Assembly: GCA_965652545.1 (NCBI GenBank)
Contig: CBFGWV010000048.1
Coordinates: 1 to 22,029, forward strand
Reading direction: 5' to 3'
Source of the DNA: CBFGWV01 sp965652545
GTDB lineage: Bacteria > Pseudomonadota > Gammaproteobacteria > Competibacterales > Competibacteraceae
Length of the DNA: 22,029 nucleotides
In this document: piece after piece, positions 7,485-15,475 of the stretch
Position numbering within the stretch: the stretch's first letter is position 1
Layout: the number at the start of each line of letters is the position of its first letter
The notes under the pieces: model-generated
Databases searched by the model: none
What the model saw: the letters and a program-made list of their open reading frames with translations, nothing else
Told to the model about the DNA's origin: nothing
Translations under genes and position numbers: made by a program

Positions 7485-8219
7485 TCAGGGCGCCCAGTAC
7501 GTGGGTAGCAGGCGTGTCAATGCACCCTCTTGCTTCAGCGTCTCATAGGCGGCGCGAGCGCGCTCGACGATGTCATCGGGTGTCGCGTTGCTGAACGCCA
7601 TGTACAGGTCGGGCCGGAAGTCCAGCTCCATTGCGGGCGCGAAACTGGCGCAGTCGACGTTCTCGGTTTCGCATAAACCTTCCAGTTTTTTCGGGCTGAT
7701 CGGGAATAAGTCGATTCTGCCACTGCGCAGTTTCATCATGTTCTGCGTATCGTTGGTGACCTCTTCGACCGAGACACCTTCTGCGACAAGATACTTATGT
7801 CGGACGTCGTCTTTTACGACGCCTATTCTGTATGCCTTGGCCTCTTCCAGTGTCGTGATAGCAATGTCTTCCCGGCTACGCAGCTTGTAAAGAACGTATA
7901 TTCTCGGAGCGACAGCGCCAACCCATTTGAACTGTTCCTCCCGTTCCGGTGTTCTGGCCATGGAGTAGATCAGCACGTACGGTTCCGTACGCGCCATGCC
8001 GTAGGCCCTTGCCCACGGGTACATTCCGATAGTATATGCAAGCCCAGCACCGTCCAGAGTTTCCTTCACCAGCTCGGTTGCTTGGCCGACGACCTGCCCG
8101 TTTTCTTCATACGACAATGGATAGTTGTCTTCGGTGACCACGACGATGGTGTCGGCATGGGCAATCTGTGTCAGGCACAGCATTGAAAACAACAGGCCTC
8201 CCAACCATTTTCCGTTCAT
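7485..8219 (-). CDS. Family 3 periplasmic solute-binding protein
   Basis: The start at 8219 is set by an AAGGA site 7 bases upstream; an in-frame extension to 8375 is not needed. The product is 244 residues. A signal peptide (about 1-23, ending AHA) is followed by an amino-acid-type binding fold with VVTEDNYPLSYEENG, then GMYPWARAYGMA, and later the hinge-like RIGVVKDD. The YPWARAY element is typical of a widespread group of stand-alone SBP_bac_3 proteins in proteobacteria that often lack transporter genes; none lies nearby here either. It probably binds a small amino-acid-like ligand in the periplasm, either as an orphan transporter component or as a sensor partner. The ligand cannot be told from sequence. 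Confidence 0.88.
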   Translation of the reverse strand: MNGKWLGGLLFSMLCLTQIAHADTIVVVTEDNYPLSYEENGQVVGQATELVKETLDGAGLAYTIGMYPWARAYGMARTEPYVLIYSMARTPEREEQFKWVGAVAPRIYVLYKLRSREDIAITTLEEAKAYRIGVVKDDVRHKYLVAEGVSVEEVTNDTQNMMKLRSGRIDLFPISPKKLEGLCETENVDCASFAPAMELDFRPDLYMAFSNATPDDIVERARAAYETLKQEGALTRLLPTYWAP

Positions 8220-8378
8220 TATGAATTCCTTCTTCTTGGTTTTTTTACCGCACCGAGAGCATAGATGACTCGCAGGCCAGCGGCGGCTAGCGAAGAGCCC
8301 CTTTGAGCGTGCTGCCCGTCGATCTCCGTACCCGGCGATGCGCGCGGGTGCCTGCGCCGCCTCGATGCGGTTCAAGGG

Positions 8379-8882
8379 TCAGATGGCGATGCCGATCACC
8401 AGAAGCGCCAGGCTCAGGCCGGCCAGCCCGGCACGCAAGACATGCGACATCTCCCAGCGGTTGCGATAGCGGATCCACAACGATTCGTCATCACTATCCT
8501 CGCCGGCTGTCGATGCCCCGCCTATGCCGAAGAAACCCGCACCCAAGGTTTTCAGGTCTTGGTCTTTCATCCAGAACTTATTCACTGGATGGGTCAGCAC
8601 CCAGTAGGCCAGGTGCATGGCGAACAAGGCGAGAAGGCTGGCCAGGGTCCAGGCAAACGCAGCCGTGGACGGTGTCAAAAACAGCAGCACGCCAATGATG
8701 ACGATGCCGAGGATCTCGGCGATGCCGCCAATGGTGAAGCCGGGATAGTAGATCCGCTGGACCACGAGGTAGTCCGCTTTTTCCAGGCGAAGCTTGCCGG
8801 GCAACTCGAGCGCGTGGGCAAGAGACAACCCCATGGCGATAGCCACGAGCAGTGCACTGACGACTTGGAGAGCGATAAACAT
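8379..8882 (-). CDS. DUF1772-type four-helix membrane protein
   Basis: The product is 167 residues with four predicted membrane helices: about 3-25, 50-70, 76-95 and 148-166. The loop between helices 3 and 4 carries HPVNKFWMKD and the RNRWEMSHVLRAG segment, both typical of the DUF1772 (anthrone oxygenase-like) family. Related proteins are small integral membrane proteins. Some are annotated as anthrone oxygenases, but most bacterial members have no proven reaction. An acidic insert with Ser/Asp residues (about 126-133) looks like a surface loop. The start ATG at 8882 has a GGAG site about 7 bases upstream. It lies 159 bp before the binding-protein gene on the same strand, so a shared transcript is possible but not evident. 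Confidence 0.8.
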   Translation of the reverse strand: MFIALQVVSALLVAIAMGLSLAHALELPGKLRLEKADYLVVQRIYYPGFTIGGIAEILGIVIIGVLLFLTPSTAAFAWTLASLLALFAMHLAYWVLTHPVNKFWMKDQDLKTLGAGFFGIGGASTAGEDSDDESLWIRYRNRWEMSHVLRAGLAGLSLALLVIGIAI

Positions 8883-8923
8883 TGGGGGGCTCCGTGTGGG
8901 GTGTTGCCTAGCTCACAGAGTCC

Positions 8924-8950
8924 TTGGTATTGGCCAAGTTCAAATGTCAA
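8924..8950 (-). promoter_or_regulatory. Candidate promoter of the DUF1772-type gene
   Basis: On the minus strand a perfect TTGACA -35 box (8945-8950) lies 15 bases before a weak TACCAA -10 box (8924-8929). The spacing is shorter than the 17-base optimum. The position, about 42 bases before the start codon, suits a promoter for the gene ending at 8379. Confidence 0.35.
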
Positions 8951-9267
8951 GTGGCGTTCTTTCGGAGACAGGCATCATTCCTAAGTATTGTTGATACCCG
9001 ACGTATGTATCGAATAGGCCCCGGCAATACCTCAGGAAACCAATCAGGTTTAGCGCAAGCATTTCGGAAACCACGTACACGGAGGCCTGAGACCAAAGTG
9101 CTACATCGTCAGCCGGATCGAACTTGCGTCCTGATCAGGGGATGATGATCCTCGTGAACGTTCGATGTGAATGTGGTTTACAGCGTTGGTAGCGGCCATG
9201 TGTGGCGTGTCGGCGCCTTTAAGATCCGAGTGCTGGATCACGCGATGACATCAGGAGGAAGGACGCA
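8951..9267. other. Intergenic region, no gene recognised
   Basis: About 317 bases separate the minus-strand DUF1772 promoter region from the acidic LysM-like gene. Short frames exist here but none has a ribosome site with a plausible product. It should hold the promoter of the rightward gene, but no clear -35/-10 pair was found. The last bases contain an AGGAGGAAGGA ribosome site for the ATG at 9268. Confidence 0.5.
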
Positions 9268-10548
9268 ATGAGCGACACGATCCGAGTGACGCCGTGGAAC
9301 ACGCAAGGGTCCCACGATTGGGGCAATGGGAACGTCGATCGGGGCGGCAACCAGCATGATTGCCTGTGGCGCATCGCGCAGGAGCAGGTAGCGCTCAAGC
9401 AGAACAAGGAAGGCGATCACTCGGAGGTCACCGCCGGCGAGATCCAGGACGAAGTCGATTATCTGGCCGAGAAGAACAACATCGAGAATCCTGACGTCCT
9501 GGCGACAGGGCAGGAAATCCAGGTCGATGTCAGTCCTGAAGAAATCTACGACGCGCAGGACTCGGTCGCTGCCACCGCAGAGGGCGAGGGCGGGGAGGGG
9601 CTGACGCCGGATGAGCAAGGCGCCCTGATCAGCAGCGATGCCTATCGGGGCCTGAACGACGATCAAAAGAACATCGTCAACGAGTTTGCGAAGACACATA
9701 CCCCTGAAGAAGTTGCGTCCTATCTCAGCCTCATCGACACCGATGGCTTCCAAGCGCTGGAAGGCACGGATACCGAACCCAACGGCATCGATCGGAAAAC
9801 TGGTGTGCTGAACTACGCCGCCGCCCACCCCGACCAGCACGAGGCCTTGACGGCGCTTCTCGATTCGGACGGCTTCAACGAGATGTACGAGAACGCCCCC
9901 GAAGAGGCTGACAAGCTTCTGCGCAAGTACGCAACGGATGAGGCCTTCAGAACGGGTACCGACCACCTGATTTCCCAGTTCGAAGGCAAGGGGCTGAATG
10001 CCGCGGAGCAGGCCAAGGCGTTGGGCCTGATGCGCGCCTACACCGGTCGCGGTGAGGGGTATAACGATGTTGCTGAGGACAAGAGAGGGAACGTTCTCGT
10101 CAACCTCGCCGACAGGCTTCTGTTGGACAAGGGCTTCCTCGCCGGTGCGCCCAACCCTGGGGAGGAGGGTAACGAGCTATGGGATCTTGACGAGTTCGCC
10201 GCATCCGACAGCAAGACCGAGGCCCCCGATGCTGGCGATGACGCGTTCTACACCACGCGCCGCGGGCATCTCGATGCGCTTTGGCGGAATGAGGACCTGT
10301 TGAACGGAGACGACAATCTCACGAGCATGGATGATCTCGAAGACATCGCCGATGAGAACCCCCCGGACGGTGTGAGTGACGAAGAGTGGGAGGCGTTCAA
10401 GAATGACCATCGCGAGGAGTACGACGCCGTCGTCGCTGCGGCGAGATACTTCAAGGAGCATCCTGAAGCGCTGGACGTCGTCGATGGACGAGGAGATGAA
10501 GACGACAAGGTCAGTACTGAGGAGTGGAAGCAGTACTTCCACGAATAA
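9268..10548 (+). CDS. Acidic protein with LysM-like N-terminus, function unknown
   Basis: The product is 426 residues and starts after a strong AGGAGGAAGGA site. There is no signal peptide or membrane segment. It is extremely rich in Asp and Glu. Residues about 28-88 read as a LysM-like module: DCLWRIAQEQ, TAGEIQDEVDYLAEKNNI, NPDVLATGQEIQV. Residues about 115-300 are helical with repeated short blocks around AAAHPDQHEAL and DGFNEMYENAP. Two C-terminal segments, DLLNGDDNLTSMDDLEDI and RYFKEHPEALDVVDG followed by DDKVSTEEW, share the pattern of an aliphatic helix, an Asp-rich turn and then Ser/Thr-x-(Asp/Glu)2. That pattern loosely recalls calcium-loop modules and the modules of HrpF/NolX-type secreted proteins. 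A secreted or effector-like role is only a guess. Its 3' end is 7 bp from the converging ATPase gene. Confidence 0.8.
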   Translation: MSDTIRVTPWNTQGSHDWGNGNVDRGGNQHDCLWRIAQEQVALKQNKEGDHSEVTAGEIQDEVDYLAEKNNIENPDVLATGQEIQVDVSPEEIYDAQDSVAATAEGEGGEGLTPDEQGALISSDAYRGLNDDQKNIVNEFAKTHTPEEVASYLSLIDTDGFQALEGTDTEPNGIDRKTGVLNYAAAHPDQHEALTALLDSDGFNEMYENAPEEADKLLRKYATDEAFRTGTDHLISQFEGKGLNAAEQAKALGLMRAYTGRGEGYNDVAEDKRGNVLVNLADRLLLDKGFLAGAPNPGEEGNELWDLDEFAASDSKTEAPDAGDDAFYTTRRGHLDALWRNEDLLNGDDNLTSMDDLEDIADENPPDGVSDEEWEAFKNDHREEYDAVVAAARYFKEHPEALDVVDGRGDEDDKVSTEEWKQYFHE

Positions 10549-10555
10549 CGGCTAT

Positions 10556-12322
10556 TCATCCGGCGATACGAATCCGATAGGCCTCCGCCAGAGCGATCCT
10601 GCCGCTGCGCGCCAACTGCAATGCGTGGTCCGTCATGGACACCATGCCGTTGGCCGTTGCGGCCCGGCGGATCTCATCCACCGGGCGGGCATTGCTGATC
10701 AGTGACGAGATATCACTGTTCACCGTCATCAGCTCATACGCCAGCGTGCGGCCGGCGATGCCTGTACTTTCGCAGGCGGAGCAGCCGCCGCCCGTGTGGA
10801 AAACTTCATCGTCGCCAACCCCCATGACCTCGCGCACATGGGGCGGTATCACCTCCTCGACCAGGCATTTCATGCAGTTGAGCGCAACCAGCCGTTGGGC
10901 CATGGCACCCAGCAGTGTTGCGCTGAGCAGATAAGGCTCCACGCCGATATCCAGCAATCGGGTAACGGCGCCAGGTGCATCGTTGGTGTGCAGAGTCGAG
11001 AGGACCAGATGCCCCGTCAGGGCGGCTTTGTTGGCCATGCCGGCAGTTTCCGCGTCGCGGATCTCGCCGATCATCACCACATCCGGGTCGTGGCGCAGAA
11101 TGTGGCGTAGTGCCTGTGCGAAGTCGTAGCCGATGGCCGGATGCACCTGGATCTGCTCGATGCCCTCCATGTCGTATTCCACCGGGTCCTCGACGGTAAT
11201 GATGTGCGGCTCGTCGGCCTTCACCGCCTGGAGAATGGAGTACAGCGTGGTGGATTTGCCCGACCCGGTCGGCCCGGTCACCAGGAACAGGCCGTGCGGT
11301 TGGGTGATGAGCTGCTTCAGCCGCTCGAGGTCGACTGCTGTGAAGCCCAACTGCGCCATCGGGCGCAGACCGCGCGCCTTGTCCAGCACACGGATGACGA
11401 CGCTCTCGCCGGTGATCGTGGGAATCACCGACACCCGCAGGTCCACACTGCGGCCGGACACCATGACGCGCGCGTGGCCGTCCTGGGGCAGGCGATGTTC
11501 GGCAATGTCCATCCCCGAGGTGATCTTGATGCGGGCCACCAGTGCGCGCAGCAGGTCGTGGGCCAGTGTGCGTACCGGCCTGAGCCGCCCATCGATGCGG
11601 AAATAAACCGTGCAGACCTCTTTGCCCGGCCGGATATTGATGTCCGATGCCCCGCGGTGAACGGCCTGAAGAATCAGCGCATTGACCAATTGAACCAAGG
11701 GTTTGCCCATCGCCGCTTTGACGAAGGCGTCCGTCTCGGTAGCGTTGCCGCTGCCGTTTGGTGGCTCTTGGAAATGCAGCTCTTCCACCGCGCGGGTTTC
11801 GGCTTCGCTGGCATAGTGCTGATTCAGCGCCTGGCCGATCTCCTGCGACGAGGTGAGCACCGGCGAGATGGCGCAGCCGGTCATGAAGCGCAAGGTGCTC
11901 ATGGCCTGCTCGTCGAACGGGTCGGCGGTGGCGACGACCAATGTGGTGCCATCCCGAGCGACGGGCATGACATTCAGTTGCTGGGCCACCGCATCGGGGA
12001 TCGCCGACACGACACTGGGGTCGATGCGCAGCTGCGCCAGCCGCACCTTGGGAATGCCGAACTGCTCGGCCAGCGCTTCGGTGAGCTGCTCGCGGGTAAT
12101 CACACCCTGGCGTACCAAGGATTCGCCAAGGTGCTGATTGCCACCGGCCGACAGGGCGTCCAGGCTGCGGGCGAGCGTCTTCTCGTCGAGCCAGCCGTGA
12201 TGGCTCAGAATCTGACCCAGGCGCTTGCCTTTGCGGTTCTGTGCCGCACGTATGGCCGGCCAGACACCGGTGTCCGGCTCATTGGTGTCTTGTGCGGCGT
12301 TGCTGGGGTGGTGCGTATCCAT
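10556..12322 (-). CDS. GspE/PilB-type assembly ATPase with MshEN domain
   Basis: The product is 588 residues, a usual size for PilB/GspE/MshE hexameric ATPases, which power pilus extension or type II secretion from the cytoplasmic face. The N-terminus contains a MshEN-type module: RLGQILSHHG starting at Arg34 and a second copy, HLGESLVRQG, starting at His64. MshEN modules bind cyclic di-GMP in Vibrio MshE. The ATPase core follows, with Walker A GPTGSGKST near residue 350, then ITVEDPVEY, Walker B VVMIGEIRD, and LVLSTLHTND. A four-cysteine zinc site is formed by CMKC near 483-486 and CSAC near 514-517. No pilC, pilD or pilin gene is adjacent, so whether it is PilB or another assembly ATPase cannot be fixed. 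It could serve the pili controlled by the chemosensory operon at 16.3 kb. Confidence 0.93.
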   Translation of the reverse strand: MDTHHPSNAAQDTNEPDTGVWPAIRAAQNRKGKRLGQILSHHGWLDEKTLARSLDALSAGGNQHLGESLVRQGVITREQLTEALAEQFGIPKVRLAQLRIDPSVVSAIPDAVAQQLNVMPVARDGTTLVVATADPFDEQAMSTLRFMTGCAISPVLTSSQEIGQALNQHYASEAETRAVEELHFQEPPNGSGNATETDAFVKAAMGKPLVQLVNALILQAVHRGASDINIRPGKEVCTVYFRIDGRLRPVRTLAHDLLRALVARIKITSGMDIAEHRLPQDGHARVMVSGRSVDLRVSVIPTITGESVVIRVLDKARGLRPMAQLGFTAVDLERLKQLITQPHGLFLVTGPTGSGKSTTLYSILQAVKADEPHIITVEDPVEYDMEGIEQIQVHPAIGYDFAQALRHILRHDPDVVMIGEIRDAETAGMANKAALTGHLVLSTLHTNDAPGAVTRLLDIGVEPYLLSATLLGAMAQRLVALNCMKCLVEEVIPPHVREVMGVGDDEVFHTGGGCSACESTGIAGRTLAYELMTVNSDISSLISNARPVDEIRRAATANGMVSMTDHALQLARSGRIALAEAYRIRIAG

Positions 12323-12379
12323 GATGCCCTCGCTATCCGTGCCTATTGAACGACGAATCGCGAGTCGAACGAGAGGAAT

Positions 12380-12417
12380 CCATAAAAGTTCACAGAATCA
12401 GTGCGAGCTTTTTATGG
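12380..12417 (-). terminator. Imperfect hairpin after the Mth938-like gene
   Basis: An inverted repeat (CCATAAAA at 12380-12387 with TTTTATGG at 12410-12417) gains inner GTG/CAC pairs at the loop. It lies just past the stop of the minus-strand Mth938-like gene and before the ATPase gene. It may be a weak terminator or an operator for the ATPase gene. Confidence 0.35.
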
Positions 12418-12424
12418 CCTGCGG

Positions 12425-12796
12425 TCAGATCATCAATAGCGCTGCCACCACCCGCCGCCCTTCGGCCACGACGATGTTGTACGTGCGGCAGGCGGCGGCG
12501 GTGTCCATGACCTCTACACCGATGTGCCGGTCGATGAGCGCGCGGGTCAGCCGCGGGTGCGGAAACCGCTGGGTGGCGCCGGTGCCGAGGATGACGATCT
12601 CCGGGTCGAACTCCAGGATCTGCTCGAAGTGCGCCGGCTCCAGCGCATCGAAGGTGGCCGGTGGCCAGCGGGTCTCCAGGCTGCCGCCGCCGACCAGCAG
12701 GCTCTCGCCGATACGCTGGTCGTTGACCGTGACATACCCCTCACCGTAGCCGCGTATGAGGTAGGTGTCGCCGGGTTGGTCCAGAGTCAATCGCAT
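12425..12796 (-). CDS. Mth938-like (DUF498/NDUFAF3 family) protein
   Basis: The start at 12796 is preferred because family members begin with a short Met-x-Leu/Phe-x-LDQP sequence; an upstream in-frame ATG at 12841 would add 15 residues. The product is 123 residues. It shows the family landmarks YLIRGYGEGYVTVND, WPP, PEIVILGTGATQRFP, IGVEVMDTAAACRTYN and VAEGRRVVAALL. This fold occurs in archaeal Mth938, in bacterial proteins, and in the mitochondrial complex I assembly factor NDUFAF3; the bacterial role is unknown. The gene diverges from alaC, a neighbourhood I recall from other proteobacteria, which supports a chromosomal core location. Confidence 0.92.
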   Translation of the reverse strand: MRLTLDQPGDTYLIRGYGEGYVTVNDQRIGESLLVGGGSLETRWPPATFDALEPAHFEQILEFDPEIVILGTGATQRFPHPRLTRALIDRHIGVEVMDTAAACRTYNIVVAEGRRVVAALLMI

Positions 12797-12885
12797 ACAG
12801 TCCCCGTGCCAGGTGGTTTCATGCGCGACGAAGTATATCAATCCCGCGTCCCCGGCTCGATTGACAGGGTGGGTGGGGCTTCTTA

Positions 12886-14145
12886 ATGTGGCGTTTCACT
12901 TTAGATTTTTCACCCGCCACGGAAGTAGCTGCCTTGAACGTCGATTTCCAGCGCATACAGCGCCTGCCGCCCTACGTCTTCAACATCGTAAACGAGCTCA
13001 AGGCCCAGGCCCGAGCGCGGGGCGAGGACATTATCGACTTCGGCATGGGCAACCCGGACCAGCCCACCCCCAGGCACATCGTGGACAAGTTGGTCGAGGT
13101 GGCCCAGCGCGAGGACACCCACCGTTATTCGCAGTCCAAGGGTATCCCGCGCCTGCGCCGGGCCATCTGCAACTGGTATCGCGACCGCTACGCGGTGGAG
13201 CTGGACTACGAGCGCGAGGCCATCGTCACCATCGGCTCCAAAGAAGGCCTGGCCCATCTGGCCCTGGCCACCATGGGGCCGGGCGACCCGGTACTGGTGC
13301 CCAACCCGGCGTATCCCATTCACCCGTACGGCTTCGTCATTTCGGGGGCGGACATTCGTCATGTCCCCATGACGCCCGATGTCGATTTCTTCGACGAACT
13401 GGACAAAGCCATTCGCCTGACTTTTCCCAAGCCCAAAATGCTGGTGTTGAGCTTCCCGTCCAACCCCACCGGGCAATGCGTGGAGCTGGATTTCTTCGAG
13501 CGCGTAGTCGCCATCGCGCGCGAGCATGAAATTTGGGTGGTGCACGACCTGGCCTACGCCGATATCGTCTTCGACGGCTACAAGGCACCGTCCATCCTCC
13601 AGGTGCCGGGTGCGAAGGATGTCGCGGTCGAGTCCTTCTCCCTGTCCAAGAGCTACAACATGCCCGGTTGGCGCGTGGGCTTCATGTGCGGCAACAAGGA
13701 CCTCATCGGCGCCCTGGCACGAATGAAGTCTTATATGGACTACGGCACCTTCACGCCGATACAGGTGGCCGCCATTACCGCGCTGGAAGGCCCGCAGGAC
13801 TGTGTGGCCGAGATCTGCGAGATGTACCGCCGCCGCCGCGACGTGTTGTGCGAGGGGTTGAACGCCGCCGGCTGGGCGGTTGAGAAACCCAAGGCGACGA
13901 TGTTCGTCTGGGCGCGCATTCCGGATGACTACCAGGCCATGGGCTCGCTGGAGTTCGCCAAGAAGCTGCTGCGCGATGCCAAGGTTGCCGTGGCGCCGGG
14001 GATCGGCTTTGGCGACTATGGTGACGACCACGTACGCTTCGGTTTGATCGAAAACGAGCACCGCACCCGCCAGGCGGTCAGGGGTATCAAAGAGATGATT
14101 CGCAAGGACAGAAAACTCAGCACGCCGGAGGGCGTCGCGGTATGA
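12886..14145 (+). CDS. alaC: AlaC-type pyridoxal-phosphate aminotransferase
   Basis: The product is 419 residues from the ATG at 12886. A TTG at 12934 with a GGAAG site is an alternative start that would give the N-terminus typical of the family, just before the RLPPYVFNIVNELK block. Fold-type I class I/II aminotransferase features follow: DFGMGNPDQPTP, the SFPSNPTGQ motif, the HDLAYADIVFD strand, and the PLP-binding Lys255 in SLSKSYNMPGWRVGF. AlaC (YfdZ) makes alanine from pyruvate with glutamate; related enzymes in this position may act on other aspartate- or diaminopimelate-pathway substrates. The stop codon overlaps the start of homoserine dehydrogenase (ATGA), so the two are co-translated and probably share amino-acid-supply control. 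Confidence 0.93.
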   Translation: MWRFTLDFSPATEVAALNVDFQRIQRLPPYVFNIVNELKAQARARGEDIIDFGMGNPDQPTPRHIVDKLVEVAQREDTHRYSQSKGIPRLRRAICNWYRDRYAVELDYEREAIVTIGSKEGLAHLALATMGPGDPVLVPNPAYPIHPYGFVISGADIRHVPMTPDVDFFDELDKAIRLTFPKPKMLVLSFPSNPTGQCVELDFFERVVAIAREHEIWVVHDLAYADIVFDGYKAPSILQVPGAKDVAVESFSLSKSYNMPGWRVGFMCGNKDLIGALARMKSYMDYGTFTPIQVAAITALEGPQDCVAEICEMYRRRRDVLCEGLNAAGWAVEKPKATMFVWARIPDDYQAMGSLEFAKKLLRDAKVAVAPGIGFGDYGDDHVRFGLIENEHRTRQAVRGIKEMIRKDRKLSTPEGVAV

Positions 14146-15446
14146 AACCGGTAAACATCGGACTGCTGGGCCTGGGCACCGTCGGTGGCGGCGTTGCGGA
14201 CGTGCTGGCGCGCAACGGGGGCGAGATCTCCCGTCGTGCCGGGCGCGGCATCGTGGTCAAGACCGCCGTGGTGCGTAACCTGGAGCGGCCCAACCCGCGC
14301 GACCTGGGCTTGACGCTAGACCCGCGTGCGGTGGTGGACGACCCGGACATTGACGTGGTGGTCGAGCTTCTCGGCGGCTGCGAACCGGCGCGAAGCCTCG
14401 TGCTGGCGGCCATCAACAACGGCAAGCACGTGGTCACCGCGAACAAGGCGCTGATCGCCCTCCATGGCAATGAGATCTTCGCCGCCGCGCATGCCAAGGG
14501 TGTCATGGTGGCCTTCGAGGCGGCCGTGGCTGGGGGCATTCCCATCATCAAGGCCATTCGCGAGGGGCTGGCTGCCAACCGTATCGAATGGCTGGCCGGC
14601 ATCATCAACGGCACTGGCAACTTTATCCTCACCGAGATGCGCGACAAGGGCCGGCCCTTTGCGGACGTGCTGGCCGAGGCGCAGGCGCTGGGCTACGCCG
14701 AGGCCGACCCGACCTTCGATGTCGAAGGCATCGATGCGGCGCACAAATTGACCATCCTGGCCTCCATCGCATTCGGCATACCGTTGCAGTTCGACAAGGT
14801 GTACACCGAGGGCATCAGCCGCATCGAGGCCGAAGACGTCGCCTGTGCGGCCAAGCTCGGTTACCGCATCAAGCACTTGGGTGTGGCGCGCAGGCGGCCG
14901 GGTGGGGTCGAGCTGCGGGTGCATCCGGCACTGATCCCCGAGCGCCGGTTGCTGGCCAATGTCGATGGCGTCAAGAACGCCGTGCTGGTGCAGGCCGATG
15001 CCGTCGGCCCGACCTTGTACTACGGTGCCGGTGCCGGCGCCGAGCCGACCGCCTCCGCGGTGGTTGCCGATATCATCGATGTCGTGCGCACCCTCACCGC
15101 GGACCCGGGCAATCGCGTGCCGCATCTGGCCTTCCAGCCCGACGCCATCGCCGACCTGCCGATCCTGCCGATGAGCGAGGTGGAGTCGGCGTATTATCTG
15201 CGCCTGCACACGCTCGATCGTGTCGGCGTCATGGCGCGGGTGACCTCCATCCTGGCCGACATGGACATCAGCATCGAGGCGATCCAGCAAAAAGAGCCGG
15301 CGGAGGGCGCCGAGGCGGTCGATATCGTCATCCTCACGCACACCATCCGCGAGCGGCAGATCGACGAGGCGATCGCCCGTATCGAGGCCTTGGACAGCAT
15401 TCGCGGTGCGGTGATGCGTATCCGCGTGGAGTCGCTCAACCCGTAA
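14142..15446 (+). CDS. hom: Homoserine dehydrogenase
   Basis: The product is 434 residues, a typical size for the monofunctional enzyme. It reduces aspartate semialdehyde to homoserine with NAD(P)H, on the route to threonine and methionine. The dinucleotide-binding loop GLLGLGTVGGGV is at residues about 5-16. It is followed by ELLGGCEPAR, HVVTANKALIA, EAAVAGGIPIIKAIREGL, INGTGNFILTEM, YAEADPTFDVEGIDAAHKL and the substrate-site lysine region. A C-terminal ACT domain (about 350-430, starting YYLRLHTLDRVGVMA) suggests feedback regulation by an amino acid such as threonine. It is translationally coupled to alaC. Threonine synthase, often next in this order, is not found downstream. Confidence 0.97.
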   Translation: MKPVNIGLLGLGTVGGGVADVLARNGGEISRRAGRGIVVKTAVVRNLERPNPRDLGLTLDPRAVVDDPDIDVVVELLGGCEPARSLVLAAINNGKHVVTANKALIALHGNEIFAAAHAKGVMVAFEAAVAGGIPIIKAIREGLAANRIEWLAGIINGTGNFILTEMRDKGRPFADVLAEAQALGYAEADPTFDVEGIDAAHKLTILASIAFGIPLQFDKVYTEGISRIEAEDVACAAKLGYRIKHLGVARRRPGGVELRVHPALIPERRLLANVDGVKNAVLVQADAVGPTLYYGAGAGAEPTASAVVADIIDVVRTLTADPGNRVPHLAFQPDAIADLPILPMSEVESAYYLRLHTLDRVGVMARVTSILADMDISIEAIQQKEPAEGAEAVDIVILTHTIRERQIDEAIARIEALDSIRGAVMRIRVESLNP

Positions 15447-15475
15447 GGTTTACCGGCACTCCGGGGGGAGGGGGC

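Noticed and set aside
9403..10548. EF-hand calcium-binding loops in the acidic protein
   Set aside because: Asp-rich turns are present, but none keeps the canonical 12-residue spacing with Gly at position 6 and a hydrophobic residue at position 8.
11141..12349. 402-residue plus-strand open frame opposite the ATPase gene
   Set aside because: Antisense shadow; the minus-strand ATPase is unambiguous.
12910..14061. 383-residue minus-strand open frame opposite alaC
   Set aside because: Shadow of a high-GC gene; the plus-strand product has all aminotransferase motifs, while this frame has no ribosome site or recognisable domain.
14316..15341. 341-residue minus-strand open frame opposite hom
   Set aside because: His/Gly/Arg-rich shadow translation with no motif; hom is certain on the plus strand.
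14588..15475. Long open frame upstream of and in frame with the Gly/Cys-tail gene
   Set aside because: It overlaps hom in another frame, gives an Arg/Gly-rich low-complexity translation, and the strong ribosome site at 15460-15472 marks the true start at 15476.
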